Source: Gymnorhina tibicen (Eukaryota; Chordata; Aves; Passeriformes; Artamidae). From it: a DNA stretch of 64,000 bases. Positions 12,501 to 25,379 of the stretch are shown one piece after another. A program made the translations under genes and the position numbers. The DNA lies in assembly GCA_013399875.1 (NCBI GenBank), contig VXAZ01009653.1, forward strand, positions 1,095,182 through 1,159,181. The letters run 5' to 3'. Each line of letters begins with the position of its first letter. Position 1 is the first letter of the stretch. The notes under the pieces were generated by a model. The model made no database searches. It had not been told where the DNA came from and saw only the letters and a program-made list of their open reading frames with translations.

Positions 12501-15500
12501 TGGTTCCCCCACACCTCTCCATGCCCTGACTCTCTCCTCTCCTGCCCTCATGTCCCCTTCATGGTGGAAAAGGTGCAGATGTTGCATTCAGTAAGGTGAA
12601 TCCTTGAGGGGCAGGAATCCTGTGTCCTTTACTTACCAGGTTCTGCCCTCCATCATTCACTGCTTTGGCCAGCTGCAGGCTCCAGAGCAGGTGACCGAAA
12701 GCCACTTGCCCAGAAAAGAGCCAAGCCCTCAGCTCCTTGCCCTCGTGATTCCCTTCCACAGTGGTCAGCCCCTTGGTGGGACTCAGGGACTGAGAGACTC
12801 AGCTGCAAAATTATGTCACTCAATTTGGCCTTCCCTGCCAAAAGCTCTCCTTCCCCAGCTATAACACATCCTGCACTGGTGGGATCTGGAATGAACCTAC
12901 AGATACTTCACCTCAAAAGCTGCTTTTTCCTCTTCTTGTAGCTCTCGGGATGTGAATTCTCACAGGGACCTCTCCTGGCTCTGCTCTTCCACAGCCCCTT
13001 TGCCCAAAGGCCCTGCAGCAGTTTGAGGTGCTGATTTTGCAGATCATAGCAGCAATACTGGCCAAAATGGGTGACACCAGGCAGGGTCCAGTTCTCCAAA
13101 CCCTGATACTTTGCACTGCTTCTAACATGTGTGGGTGCAGACATCCCTGCTGCCTTGCTCCAGGGAAGCTGGTCTGGAAGAAAAAAGCGACAGAGATCAC
13201 CATGAAGGAGGAGATGTGGGGGGATTTGGGGGCCCAGAGTGCCTGAGCTCTGTCAGGGCAGTGGGCACACTCAGCCTGCATCACATGAGTCCGGTGGAGC
13301 ACTTTAAACCTACATGAAGGTATCAGAAAGGGAGGTTTCACCAACTCCGCAGCCTGGCAAACAGAGGGGAAAATGTGCTGAAAGCTACGACTTCCTGAAC
13401 ATGTTCTCTGTCTGGAATCTGCCTGCAAAACAACTCAAATTTATCAAAGGGGTTCATTATTCAAAACTATTTGCTGAATAATTTCTCTGAGTAATTGCGG
13501 GTCTGAAGCTTGTCAGCAAACAATTCATCGTGAGCATCCGGGCAGGCAGCTATAACCGTGCTCAGGCTCTGGTCTGTGGGTGGATAACCCCAGAGTTGGG
13601 TAGGAAGGGTAAACAAACTTGTTTACTAAATCAGGATCTTGACAGAAAAAAAAAAAAAAAAAAATGGTATCAGCTTAAAATAAGCTGCTTCCACCATGGT
13701 TTCTGGATGGAACGGTCTGAAAAAATCTGGCAGAGAGAACTGGGCATTGGGAGACCGGCCTTGGGCTGCCACATCCCTGCACGTGGTGTGTGGCTCTGTC
13801 CTCCAGCTGCCCCCCCTGTCCCCGAGAGAGCAGCCAAACTGGTCCCCAGGCAGGGAAGGGAAAGGAGCAGGAGATGGGCAAGGAGGAGCTGCCTCCATCC
13901 TTGCAGGGCCTTGAACATCATGGCCTCTTTGGAGCTGTCTGCTGGAGGAACAAGTCACAGACCCACTGTCCCTAGAAGATGTCACCAAGCAGCACTGACA
14001 ATTCACACACACGCTTGGAGAAGGAGCAGAGACCAACTGGAAGCGTTTCCACAATTCAGGGCTCAGAAAGTGCACAGTAGCACTGGGCTGGGTACCAAAG
14101 TCATCACTCAGGCTATGTTTCCTGCTGAAATCATGAAATAATAGATGTCCAATTAACTGGCAAAGCAAGATGCAAAGAGAAATATTGCTTGCAGAAAGCT
14201 GGCATAGTGCCCATGGAGTTATAATAAGAATATTTTATTTGCCTGGGCTATAGATAACGTATTTCTCTTCTCTCTCTTGCTGCCTCTGGGGTTCCTGAGA
14301 GTATATGGGTTTTCTTGGAATAACTTTTCTTTTCCAGCAATCTCTAAAGTCCCCTCACATTCCACCAGCTCAAATTTATTTCAAATTCTGCTAGACTAAA
14401 CACAGCCCTAATAGCTGGTGTTAGAGACTGGAGTATCTGACACACTCAAACTTCACAGACTGCAAATTTGAGGCTGTGGTACTTTTCAAAATAAGTCTGC
14501 GTGGGAGCAGGAAGGAGAAGAGGGGCTAACCTCCTTCAGCCTTTCAAATAGGCAGAGCAGAAATAGGAAAAGAAAAAAAAAAACAAAACACCCTAGAAAC
14601 AAAATTAATTGGCAGGGAAAAAAGCCTGCTTCACATTGCAGTTTCCTAAGTCGAAACCGTGCAGGTGCCAATAGGACTGGACAGATGTCAGCTCACCATC
14701 GACCTGCCCAATAAGTTATTAGAATCCAGAGACCACTGCATGCAGAAAATCTTGTGCACAGTGCCCTGGAGCCAATACAAGGCACGTACTGCACACCCCT
14801 GAAAAGCACAAAAGGAAAGGATCCAACTGCAGCACGCCAGCCTGTCAACTACGCATGACTCAGATTAAGGGTAACTGGCATAAACTAAAGCCTCTGAACA
14901 AGGTGTCCAGCAAAATAAGGTTTTTAATGGGTCAGTCCCTCCCTACAGGCGCTGCAGTAGCAGCTGAACTCTTTGCTTAACTTGACATGCAGGCACAGCC
15001 CGGGGCGGGAAAGAACTGATCCCGTTTAATTGTTGCAGCCATTAACCTAAAACGAGTTCTTTGTAATTCTCTGTGCGTTTGGCCCAAGAGTGTTTCCAAA
15101 TCCTTAGGAGCGAGTCAGTAGTTGTAACCTCGGTAAAACCGGAGGCACCAAGCAGATAAGTGACTCACTGAAGGTCAGAGCATGACCCATTTGCAGAACC
15201 AAGAATGGAAAATCCTTTGCCTCTCAGCCTTGTATCCCAGTTGCATTCCTGGTGGTCTCTGATCTTGGGGAAGGCAATGCAAAGGCAGTTCCAGCACACA
15301 CACAGGAATTTATTTGAATTAGGCTGCTATTGAAACAGCCTAGAAACGTGACCTGTCAATTCTGTTTCCTTCTTCCTTCCCTTTTAGTTCTTAAATTTTT
15401 TTCTTCTCAAGCCTTTCATTTGCAAAATTCTTTTATTCTTCCCTTCTTCTTTTGTATTCTTAAACTTCTCATTTTGCAGTATTTCTCTTTATTTGCCAAA

Positions 15501-16210
15501 AATGGACTGGAGAAAACCAAGAGGTACATCCTTGATGGGAAGAGAGCCCTTAAAATCACCTGCCAGTTAATCCTTTTGCTGCTGGTGGCTGCCACTTTCC
15601 CATCCTGACAGCAGCCGGGAACACAAGTGTGGACGGCTGTGTAAACGTGCAACGTGAGCTCGGGATTTTACTCTGTCAAGTGATGACAGAGTGAGAAGGA
15701 AAACACAGGATGCGGCTGGAGAGTGGAAGATGTTTCCTCTGCGACAGCACCGTTCTGGGAGCCCAGCGAAGCCCCAGTTCTCACCAGTGGAAGTCTGGTG
15801 CAGGTGCAGAAAAGCAATCGAGAAACCAAAAACACAATGAGACAGCCTTTTCCTGCCACTTCTTGACCTCATCCTTTCTCAAACCAAACACTGCTGTTCT
15901 TTCAGGGGGGAAAAAAATCCCCTGTTGCTTTTGACCAAACAAGAAAAGAAGAAAAACAAATCCCAATGCAGCTCCCGCTATCTGTGGGTGACTGTCTGAG
16001 CGGGGCTGAGGAGAGCGATGCCTCGGCTCCACTCTGTCAAGCCTTGCAGCTGCGGGCAGGGAGCTGCAGTAGCACAATGGCCTCAGAAATGCCTTGCCAG
16101 GGTCAGGCAGATCAAGCCAAACACGTGTAGTTCCCCCATTTTTACTCGGAAGGCACCACGTGAGATCCTGGAGGCAAATACGTAGCGTCTAATAACTCCC
16201 AGAAAGAAGA
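12500..16210. other. Intergenic DNA, no gene recognised
   Basis: Open frames up to about 200 codons occur around 13530-14170 on both strands in a GC-rich patch, but they overlap head-on and carry no recognisable domain. A run of about twenty A residues lies at 13647-13666. I see no splice-supported exon set. Confidence 0.55.
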
Positions 16211-16330
16211 ATCACAGAGTCATTTCTGTTGGAAAAGACCTCCAAGGTCAGTGAGTCCCAACTTTGATCCAGGAAGATCAGAAGATGAGAGAAAACCCAG
16301 GATGCCTCCAACGCCTTGCCCACATGTTGG
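16211..16330 (-). mobile_element. CR1 LINE 3' remnant (minus strand)
   Basis: The block beginning 'ATCACAGAGTCATTTCTGTTGG' followed by 'AAAAGACCTCCAAGGTCA' is the reverse complement of the CR1 3' end of the subfamily whose tail reads '..GACCTCTAGGATCATCGAG'. The homology fades after about 16330, so the length is approximate. Confidence 0.7.
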
Positions 16331-19300
16331 TCCTTCACCAGCTAATTAACTCCATCCTGGTGGAATTCCTCCTGCCGCTGCACTCCACTCCCAGTAAAAC
16401 ATTCATCTCTAGAAGGGCCAAGAAAGGAGCCTACAGAAAGACCTTGCTTGTGGCAGCACGATCTCTGTAGTGTGGGAACAGCCTTGTCCAAAGCAAATAC
16501 CAGCCAAAAAAACCCCAACAAAAATAAATAAAAAATCAAACTCAGAGTTAAGAACGAGGCAGCCAGTTGCTGGGTGTTCCTGCGCTAAGTGGCACCCCTG
16601 CAAGGAGCAAGTTGGAATATTTTAACCAAAATGTTCCAGCAAAGAATCCATTTCTGGCAACTAGGCTGTATTGGAAATTTCCTTCCAATCAGCAAGGCCA
16701 GAAAAAAAGCAGCTAACACGGACAGCAGCAGCCTAATCTATACTGAAAGCTTTTTCCTGAATGTTAGAGGAAAAAACAAAGACACAGATTAAAAATAACC
16801 CAAACCCACCCCACCCTCCCCCCCAAAAAACTTGTCCCTCATTGTCTTTTTAGCCTAAAATAATAAGAGCTAGATTTTCACTGGCGTCTCAATTCCAAAG
16901 GCAAACTTTGCAAGCAGGCAGTTTTCCAATTGAAAATAGAGTGAAAAGCACCGATCCCAAACCTGCAGACTTTCCAAAAGCCAGGAACTGTGTCCAAGCA
17001 CACTGACCTTTTACTAAGCTCCAAAAAATGCAATAAATGCGAAGTGCGACGGCATCTGGAACCTGCCCTGACATCTTGAATTCACATTCTCACTTGCTGA
17101 TGAAAGATGCTGTGCTTCTTCTTTTAAACAGGTTTGCTCCCAAAAATCTTGCTCTAGCCTGGAGCCACGGCTGAGCTGAGGGGCCTGGCCCCAACCTGAC
17201 CCAGTTTTGGTACACGAAGGGCCCTCACCACACAGCAGCTTCGTCCTGCTGCCCTGCCTCTACCTGGTGCTGTGTGGTGGAAGAGAAACACAGTTTGTCC
17301 TGGTCTCACAAAGGGCTTTTGTTTTCAGGCTGCTCCCGGCACCCTCGCTTTCCCCAGGAAAATCTGCGTGTATGATGCAAAGTCAATCCAAGAATTGCTT
17401 CTGTCTGGGAGTATCTATGGAATAACACTACGAGCTTTACTGCCCACCACGGGCTGCACTCTCTCTCCTGTTGCAGCTGGCAGGGCTTCACAGGAAACCT
17501 GATGCTATTTTGAGAATCCAAGAAATCCAGGAAGCTCAGACTTGAGGCATCTAAAGGAGAAGAGGGAAAACCCCACACGATCCCAGTCAATTGGGATTAA
17601 CTCCCAAATTAATCCCATCATATTGGGATTAACTCCCAGCCCCACTAAGCAGGGGCTGGATCCGTGCACTGGAGGGTGCACGTGCAGCCGTGCCTGGGTT
17701 CACTCTGGCTGCTGAGGGCAGCTGGAACAGGAATAAAGCAAGCAGGCTCAGGGATGGACAGCCAGGGACATCCACAGCCACCAGCAAAGCTTTACTGTCC
17801 CACACCCTCAGCACCCTGCACAGCACAAGGATTCCTGGGATTTGCTCAGGAGAACTAAGGAACAAACTGCGTTAATCAAGAGAAATGCCCTAGGAATGAC
17901 AATCCGTTGCAACGTACTAATTGTAACCACAAAAATTATCCTCTGCCAATAGGAAACAGAAGGCCATCACTTGCACGTATTTCACTCCATCAAAAATGTG
18001 TTTGTTTAAACTTTTCAGATGTGTTCAGCTGCCCAGGACTGTGGATTGGTTCTGACACCTGACTTCACACACACTCAAAATACATAAAATACAAGGGAAG
18101 ATAATCAAGAAACACAAATCTAGGTCATCGTGACCTGAAGCAAGAACCTCTATTCAGAAGACCTATGTGCCCGACTACTACTGGGTAGCTGTGTCATGCC
18201 AAGGTGGGTCCCCCACTGTGCACAGCAACACCCAGCACTTGGGAAATGCTTATATACACTCAGTTCACTGATTTACCATTAGCTAAAGGTCACCAAAGGC
18301 TTTGTAAAAAGCTTTATCCTCTCAGCACGATCATTCTAGGTGACAAATACTTCTGATTTACCCAAGACAAAAAATATACAGAGTCAGAAATCAATAAAGC
18401 ACGCAAAGGCTGAGGGAAAGAAAAACAGGAGACAGACAGGAGTGCCCAATAACATGTGAAAGGTCATTGGCACCATCTCTCCTGCACTTCCACCCCCCGT
18501 GGACATTGCCTGCTTGCAGAGACTGACAGCTGATAGAGCTTCCTCCCCCAGCACAGGCAAGCAGAACCTTAGACCACCACTCTTTTTAGTTTGCTCTAAA
18601 CAACTGTTTGGTCCAAGTCCACAACTCCTGCCACAACTCATGAAGACACAGGAATTTCAGATAATTGGTCCCCACATCACGTATCAGAACCCCCTGGATT
18701 TTGCCTGCTGCATTCCAATAAGCTTTCACCACCTAGTTTTTCAATTATTTCATTTCTCCTCTACTTTGGCCCCTGCTCCCCCCCTGGAAAAGCAGACAGG
18801 ACAGGTCTCCATGCTGCAGCAGATGGCACCTGGTTTCTCAGCAGCCCCTCTCACTCAGCATTTACCCACTCCACAGAACCTCCATTTTGTTTAGAGATGC
18901 CCTCCACTCCCTCCACCCTTTTTATCCTTCAGAAACACATCCCCAGCCCTGCTCCACTCCCTGCTGACCACTCTTTTGGCCACCACTGCCTCTTTAACAC
19001 ATCTTCTTGGCTCTTCTCTGTCCCCTGCACTCCTCCCATGTTTTCCATAGAGACCTGTGTAGTGTCCAAACAAAACAAGAGTCAGTCCCAATGGCATTTT
19101 GTTCCATCCATTTGAAATTCCTACAATGACAGAGAAATAAACACTGAAACTGCAGCTTCTCTGCCACAAAATGTGGCTTTGCCAAAGCTGCGTGTGATCC
19201 ATCCGCCTGGGGGGTAAAACACGGAATTTGCGAAGGCGCTGCCTGGTGGGTCAGGAAAAGTCTCCCTCATTTGCTGAACACATGGTTTGGGCACAACTGG

Positions 19301-20250
19301 GAGTATTTTGATACTGGCCCAATCTGAGGATGAGAATCTGAGACAAAATCACAAACCCCCTCATCAGGTGAAAAGCACCAGCCCCGCTAATGGCATCTCA
19401 GCTGGATGAGCACACTCTGCTCAAGAATGCCCAGCATTTCCCAAGATGAAGAAAGACATTTTGTTCAGATTGATGGTACACTCTGTGCCTCCTCTTCCTC
19501 TGGAAGCCAGCCAGGGACAGAGCAGGATGGCGAGCTGGGACCTCTGTGTTTCTGTGGCAGAGTTTTGCTCACGGACTCATATGAGCCCTTGAGCTCTCCA
19601 AAGCATATGTACTCCTTGAATCAATTCAGTTCTCATGCCAACAGCTTCCAGACCAACCCCATGGTAAAATATGTCTGGATTGAGGCAGTTTTGCATGGTT
19701 TTCACTGCCAGTACTCTATCCCAGCACTCCCACCCAGGTCACTGCTCCTCCTGGAGAGCTCCAGACCTCCTGTGGACACAGTTCACACCCAGGAGCTCTC
19801 CAGAAAACAGGTGTCTACCACTCCCCCTTTATGGAGGACAAACAGGAGGCAGCTCGAGTAACTCACCAAAGGGCTCACAGCTACAAATAGCATCACTGAT
19901 AATTAAAGACATGCTCCTTGGCTCTGTCTCATGGTTTGAGGAGGAAAACATGGTCCATTGCACGAGGCTCTGGGTACACATCAACCCCTGCAAGAGAAAT
20001 TCCTGCTGCCCTGCATTCCACCACAGCCTGGGGGTCACTGTGTCTCTCCAAATTGCAATGGACCAGGTCCAGAACTCATGGCCCAGATGGCAAGGACACC
20101 AATACCTGAAAAGCCAGATATAAAAGGCAATATCCCTAAAGTATAAACGGTGAGAAAAGACTGATGAACAGCCACGTTTACTTGCCCTGCTTCCCCTCTG
20201 GGGCAGGCCTGCTGAAATTACTGCAGCATTCTCCATTAGCACCTCTGGTG
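16331..20250. other. Intergenic DNA, no gene recognised
   Basis: No exon or domain was recognised on either strand. The only structured element I can point to is the direct repeat with GGATTA motifs at 17591-17638. Confidence 0.55.
17591..17638. promoter_or_regulatory. Two direct 16-bp repeats with three GGATTA/TAATCC motifs
   Basis: The 16-mer 'TTGGGATTAACTCCCA' occurs exactly at 17591-17606 and again at 17623-17638 (period 32). An inverted 'TTAATCCCA' lies between them. GGATTA/TAATCC is the core recognised by K50 homeodomains (OTX, CRX, PITX, GSC classes), so this could be a small binding-site cluster. That reading is inference from motif content only. Confidence 0.3.
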
Positions 20251-20254
20251 TGAC

Positions 20255-20348
20255 TCTTGGGATGTCCTGGGCAGGGCTAAGAGCTGGTCTCGAGGATCCT
20301 TGCAGGTCTCTTCCAACTCAGGATAGCCTATGATGCTATGATTCTGTA
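20255..20348 (+). mobile_element. CR1 LINE (or CR1-tailed SINE) 3' end
   Basis: Plus-strand text ending 'GGATCCTTGCAGGTCTCTTCC' then 'AACTCAGGATAGCCTATGATGCTATGATTCTG' is the CR1 3' end with the octamer-like ATTCTRTG tail, followed by a T-run. Only the last 90 or so bases of the element are present. Confidence 0.8.
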
Positions 20349-20479
20349 TTTTTTTTTTTAAATCACCTCCTTCCACGAGGTTTTCCAGAGTCTTTAGTAT
20401 TCAGCGGCAGCAGTTAATTTCCCGGTCTCAGAGACAGGCTCACCTGCAGCACAGGTTGCACAAATAAAGCTCCTGCTGG

Positions 20480-20760
20480 GCGCAGGAACAGCGCTGCGGG
20501 TTTGGGTTGTGCTTTGCTCATGGCCTCGCAGGGCATCCGTGACGGGACCTGCCGCTGAGAGAGGGTGCGGGACACGGACTGCTGCTGCCGCGGGAGCCCG
20601 GCCGGGGGAGCGGCAGCGTCTGGCAGAGCCCAGGAACACTAAATGGGTTTGCGAATGGGCCACAGCGGAGCGGCTGCACGGCCCCGGCTCCCGCGGAGCC
20701 TCGCCCAGACACAGCAGCGAGGAGAGGCTCGGCCAGCCCCGCCGGCTGCCGAGCGAAGCT
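20480..20760. promoter_or_regulatory. Orphan CpG island
   Basis: About 280 bp of high GC with frequent CpG dinucleotides (for example around 'GCCGCGGGAGCCCGGCCGGG' and 'CCCGCGGAGCCTCGCCCAG') stand out from AT-richer flanks. It lies about 4.4 kb downstream of the CHST12 3' end and matches no known promoter. Long open frames on both strands here are a by-product of GC richness. It could be the promoter of an unannotated non-coding RNA, an enhancer CpG island or the edge of the adjacent minisatellite. Confidence 0.55.
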
Positions 20761-20940
20761 CCCGTCCCGGCACGGGGCTCTGCAGCATCCCTTCTGTCCC
20801 AGGGTTCTCCAGCATCGCTCTCGTCTCGGCAGAGGGCTCTCCAGCATCCCTCCCGTCCCAGCACGGGGCTCACCAGCATCCCTTCTGACCCAGCACCGTG
20901 CCCTCCAGCATCCCTCCCGTCCCAGCACGGGGCTCTCCCA
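20755..20940. repeat. 32-bp GC-rich minisatellite, about five and a half copies
   Basis: Units begin 'AGCATCCCTCCCGTCCCAGC' and continue 'ACGGGGCTCTCC'. Clear copies start at 20784 (27 bp, shortened), 20811, 20843, 20875 and 20907, with a degenerate copy before them. The 32-bp period is not a multiple of three, so the repeat is not a coding repeat, although it keeps frames open on both strands. Confidence 0.85.
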
Positions 20941-20944
20941 CACC

Positions 20945-23900
20945 ACTCCCAGCATGGCGTGGCACTCTCCCACAGCCCCCAGGGCAAAGGCTGCCCGGCT
21001 CCTGCAAGGACAGACCTCAGCCTGCGCAGTCTGAGCTCGATCCCCAATTTGATTGAATCAAGGATAGAGAAGAGCTGCACTGTGCCAGCTCCAGAGCCAG
21101 CAACACCCACCCTCCCCATCTCTTTCCCAAACAGCCAGGTATCAATAGCTTTATTAAATTCTGCTTTATTTATCCCTCTTGCCCTTGACTAGAGGGTTTT
21201 TGAGCAAGACCAGCATGGGCAAGCCCTTAAATTCAAGCAACACGACTTTCTTTTGAGCCACCACACCCCACACCCTCCCTGGCACCGCTGTGCACCACAG
21301 CCCCGCAGCACCCTGCCAAGTCACCGGCTTTCCCCCGCGGGCGATGCAAAGGTCCAGCTTACGTAAGAAGGAACAAACTGGCTTTTCTTTACCACCCTTT
21401 CAATGCTGCCATTCATCCCCTGCCCTCCATCCTCCCAGTGCCACCTTGAAGGATGCAAAACACACAGCCAAAACACTTCATCTCACACGTTGTCCCGGGG
21501 TGAATGTTGTCCGTGGGTGATGGCTCTGTAATTTTGTCCCCCTAAACACAAGCGAATTAAAGGATTAAGGCAAAAAAATACTGAGATGCAACGGTACACC
21601 CATGTGTTAAGGACACCCCTACCCTGGCAAAGTCATGTCACTGCTCAAAAAGCAAGGAGTCCTGAGACCTGATAGCCCTTTCCTGGAGGACACAGGGGCT
21701 GCAAAGCCAGGTCACATGCATCCCACTCCACCAGAGAATCCAGCATCAAACAGCAAGGGACCAAATCTGCTCAGTGGTTGTGTAAAGATTTTGGCTCCGA
21801 TGCTGAGCAAGCAGTAAAGCTGGTTTCAGTTCTACCCAGCTGGAAACATCTTGGTCAAACCCCAGGTTATTTTTGCATCTGCACATCAGTTCTGCCTCGT
21901 TAGAGACTCCGTGCTGACTTTGGCCAAGTGGTCAACCCCAGGGAAAAGCAAGCCAAGAGGGGAACAGGACACAACTTTGCAGGCTGAGCACGAAATGACA
22001 AAGCCAGGTTTATTCAGACACAAATAGACTGCTTCAAAGTATTTTCCACCCCTTCTGAAACTGATACTAGCATCATAACCATCTACATTCCAGGATTTTT
22101 AGCCCTCTTCTGACTTCAGGCCAGCCTGGATGCATTCTGTCTGCCCTTATTTGTCAAATACCAAATTCCAACTCCTTTAGGAAACCAGGGGGGAAGGAAG
22201 TATGGCTGGTTGAACTCTTTGTCCTTCTCCCCCCCACATACACACTTTCACATCATGAGAACAGAGCAAGAAACCCACAAAAAATGCACATTTCCAAAGC
22301 CAGAGGCTACATCCCAGTTCTGGCAACTCAGTGGTCTTACCACAAAGCTCAGCACAGCCTGGATCGCCTTTGACTTCTTAACAATACATTCGCAGTGGTG
22401 GCAGGGTGGGGAAGAAGGGCTTCAAAGGGGAGGAGCAGCAAGGAACAAGTTATTTTGAATCCAGAAGCCAACCACTGCAACATGAACACTCCCCATCGGA
22501 GTTTTACTGCTCCTCCCGGGAAGAGCTTTGAAGCGTGGCAATGGAAAATGAGGAGAGAGCCAACAGCACCCAGCATGGTGGCTGGGGACAGTTCTGCAAG
22601 CACTAAAATGTCTAAGATGTCAATAAAGGCTGGACTTGGTGAGGTGAAAGAGAGAAAGTAGAGAAGACCAGGGCCCTTGGTGGCCTCATGCCATCAGTAC
22701 ATTCCCCTGCCTGCAGCTCCCAGGGAGGCTGATGAAGCCACTGGGATGCAGGCAGCTTGCTCAGCCTCACACATGGGGTGTTTTGGACCTCAGTGTGATG
22801 CAGGGTGGTGTTAGCACATAAAGCTGGAATTTATTCACTTCATGCAGCTTTGGACATGGAAAGAGAAATCAGCGTGTTCCAAGTCTCCCCTGTCTAGCCA
22901 GTGTCGGCAAGGGAAGGGAGCCTCGGAAAAACCTTTTCCTTCTATGGCTGTTAAATCACAAGGCAGCCACATGGAGAGGATGCACTCTCACACTGCATGG
23001 AGCAGCTGCTGGGTAGGTTTTGCAGCCATTTTTCACCTTTTCTGCCCGTTGCACAAGCAGGACCTCGCTGCCATGGCCATGAGTCACAGGACAAGTGTGG
23101 CTGGGGAGGCAGCAGCTGGTTTGCAGGGTGGCACCGGGATACAGCAGCCAAGCGCTGCTTGGAGGGGCAGGAAGAGAGAGGACCGGATCAAGAGGTGCAG
23201 GGGAAGCAGCTGGGAGGGAGCTTGCATGGCATCTGCACTACGGTCCCCAGCCCCCCCATGCCTGCACATGCTAAGCATCAATTACATGGAAATTAAAAGA
23301 GGAAAAAAATAAACACTTCGAAAAGACAAGAGATGAAAACATCCATGCCGTGTTTTTGAAGAGCGAGATGAAGCCACCCTGAAGAAATGTAAATGTAGCA
23401 GGAATCAAGAGACTCCCGGGATTACTCATTATAGGAGACGAGACTCCACATCTTTCTGTTCTGCAGCAATTAACTGGTAACTGGGAAAAAAATTGAATAG
23501 ATCAACACTTTTCTATTATTAGTTTTAAATAATGACTCAGAAACAGGCACTTCCTTTTTCCCCAAGCTACAAGGAGCTAAGCACCAAGACCCTGATGATG
23601 GCTTCAGGCTCATTTAAACTGCAAATATCTCTGCAGAAATTACAGGAGAGTGGTGTGAATACAATGAGAAACAAACCCTTTGTTTTGAGTATAACTACCA
23701 GCAATTACCTCTCATTTATAGGTTAAAAAGCTTGATACAGCATATTTGTTAGGAAGAGCATGCAGTGCCAAGATGTACTTGTGCAGAAATTGAGGAAGAG
23801 AGGAGAGAGAGAGGAGAAGTCACGCCTGCTGATGGCCTTGGAGAGAAACTGAGTAAAAGGCCAATATAAAGAAGTCTCCCCAAAATACAGAGCTGTCTCC

Positions 23901-24970
23901 CAAGGCCTGACCCTGGACCTTAATCACCAATACCATCCACAGTCCAGGGAAATAATTAGGCATTTCAGCTCCAAAAGAGTTGCCTGCCTAATCTGCTAAG
24001 CAAACAGTTTTTGCAGAGCAATTCAGAGAGCGAATGAAAAGCAGATTCAGCTGATGAGACACAAAAAGTCTCTAAAGGCATTAATTTCCTTTGGGAAGCA
24101 GCATACATGCTCCCAGCACAGTGGGAACCATCCCTCCTGCAGCAGGTCCCAGCAATGCAGATGATCAAATCTGCATCAGCCATCTGGAAGAAGCAGAAAG
24201 GCAGTGGATGAGGATGTGGTGTCACAAGCAGTAGCTGAAATGCTGAAAACAGAAAAACTTTGAGTTCACCTTGACATCTGCTTATTGCAAGAAATCTTTT
24301 GGATCTTCCTCTCCCAGGGATAAGCGTCTGCATCCCTGACACGTCCCCTTAAAGCGAGCACAGGGATGATGAGGACACAGCACAGTTCTCAAGGGACCTG
24401 CACTGCACGCGGCAGTGACCAGGACAGGGAGCAGCACACCACCAGGGCCTGGCCAGCTCGTCCATCCAGGAGCACACTCTGCCCACCCTGGCTGGCCACG
24501 ACCCCTAAGAACTCTGGCACCCTCCTGGAATGGGACATGGCATGGGAATGCTCCACAGTAGCAAGGTATAGAGGGCTGAACCTCAGCTTTGTGGACAGCA
24601 GAGTCCCACAGCACAAAGGCCAAAAGGTCAGGCAGTGCAGAGGTGCTGTGCTGACCACCTGCATGCCCAAAAACACCCCACAGGACTTGTTGTCACTGCT
24701 CCCAATGCCATTTCCTTCCTGTGACCCTGGTGTCAGGCTCCACCTGTGAGCAGCGTGAGTCACCAGAGTCCTTCCAGGTGTTCTCTCAGGATTGTTTGGC
24801 AGAGTCAGGCATTGACCCATCCCCCTGCCTCAAGCCCAGCTTGGAGTGACCACCAGCAGACCTGACACCATCAACATCCCAGCCCCCAGAGAGATACAAG
24901 TGCTCTGCAAACCTTGGACCCCCAAAACAGCAGCCCTGAGACAACACACAGAGGCAGGTACATAATTTCT
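20945..24970. other. Intergenic DNA downstream of CHST12, no gene recognised
   Basis: No domain or splice-supported exon was recognised. A purine-rich GA tract lies around 23795-23820. Frames up to about 156 codons (22842-23312) have no family resemblance that I can name. Confidence 0.55.
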
Positions 24971-24993
24971 TGGGGTTTTCTTTTACTTTTTTT

Positions 24994-24999
24994 TTTATT
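24994..24999 (-). terminator. CHST12: Probable CHST12 poly(A) signal
   Basis: The minus strand reads AATAAA here, about 380 nt past the CHST12 stop codon, in an A/T-rich context. It is the first canonical hexamer I find downstream on this strand. Use of the site is inferred. Confidence 0.45.
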
Positions 25000-25379
25000 C
25001 CTTCCCTTCCTTTGCCACGACACATGATTTGTTTTAAATATCTTAAATATATTAATTTTTAAAAAGTATTAATAAAAAGCTACTGAAGGACACGACTGGC
25101 AGAGTGACCAAGGGCAGCGACCCATTGCAAAGTATGGGGACATTTTAAAAAACAGAAAACAAATGATAACCCAAAAAGGGGGCATTTTTTGCATATGCAC
25201 AGCTGGCTGGAATACCCTGGACTCTGGCATTATTGCAAAAATGTAAGGGGAAGCAGTAGAAAAAATATATTCCATTGTACCAACCTGCGTTGGGAAGGGA
25301 GTTAAGAGCAAAAATGAGGAGGCTTTAAACATTTTTGGTATTTCAGATGTTCCCTCCCACACCCACTGCCCAATCACTT

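Noticed and set aside
13530..14168. Overlapping frames of 203 (plus) and 180 (minus) codons
   Set aside because: They are mutually antisense in a GC-rich patch, run through a poly-A tract, and show no recognisable domain or exon boundaries.
20394..21192. Two head-on open frames of 227 and 241 codons
   Set aside because: They arise from the CpG island and the 32-bp minisatellite, whose period is not divisible by three. Both strands are open at once and the products are low-complexity.
1..24970. GRIFIN or LFNG exons expected from human synteny
   Set aside because: No galectin signature (H-x-N-P-R, W-G-x-E) or Fringe glycosyltransferase motif was found on either strand. These genes, if present, lie left of the window.
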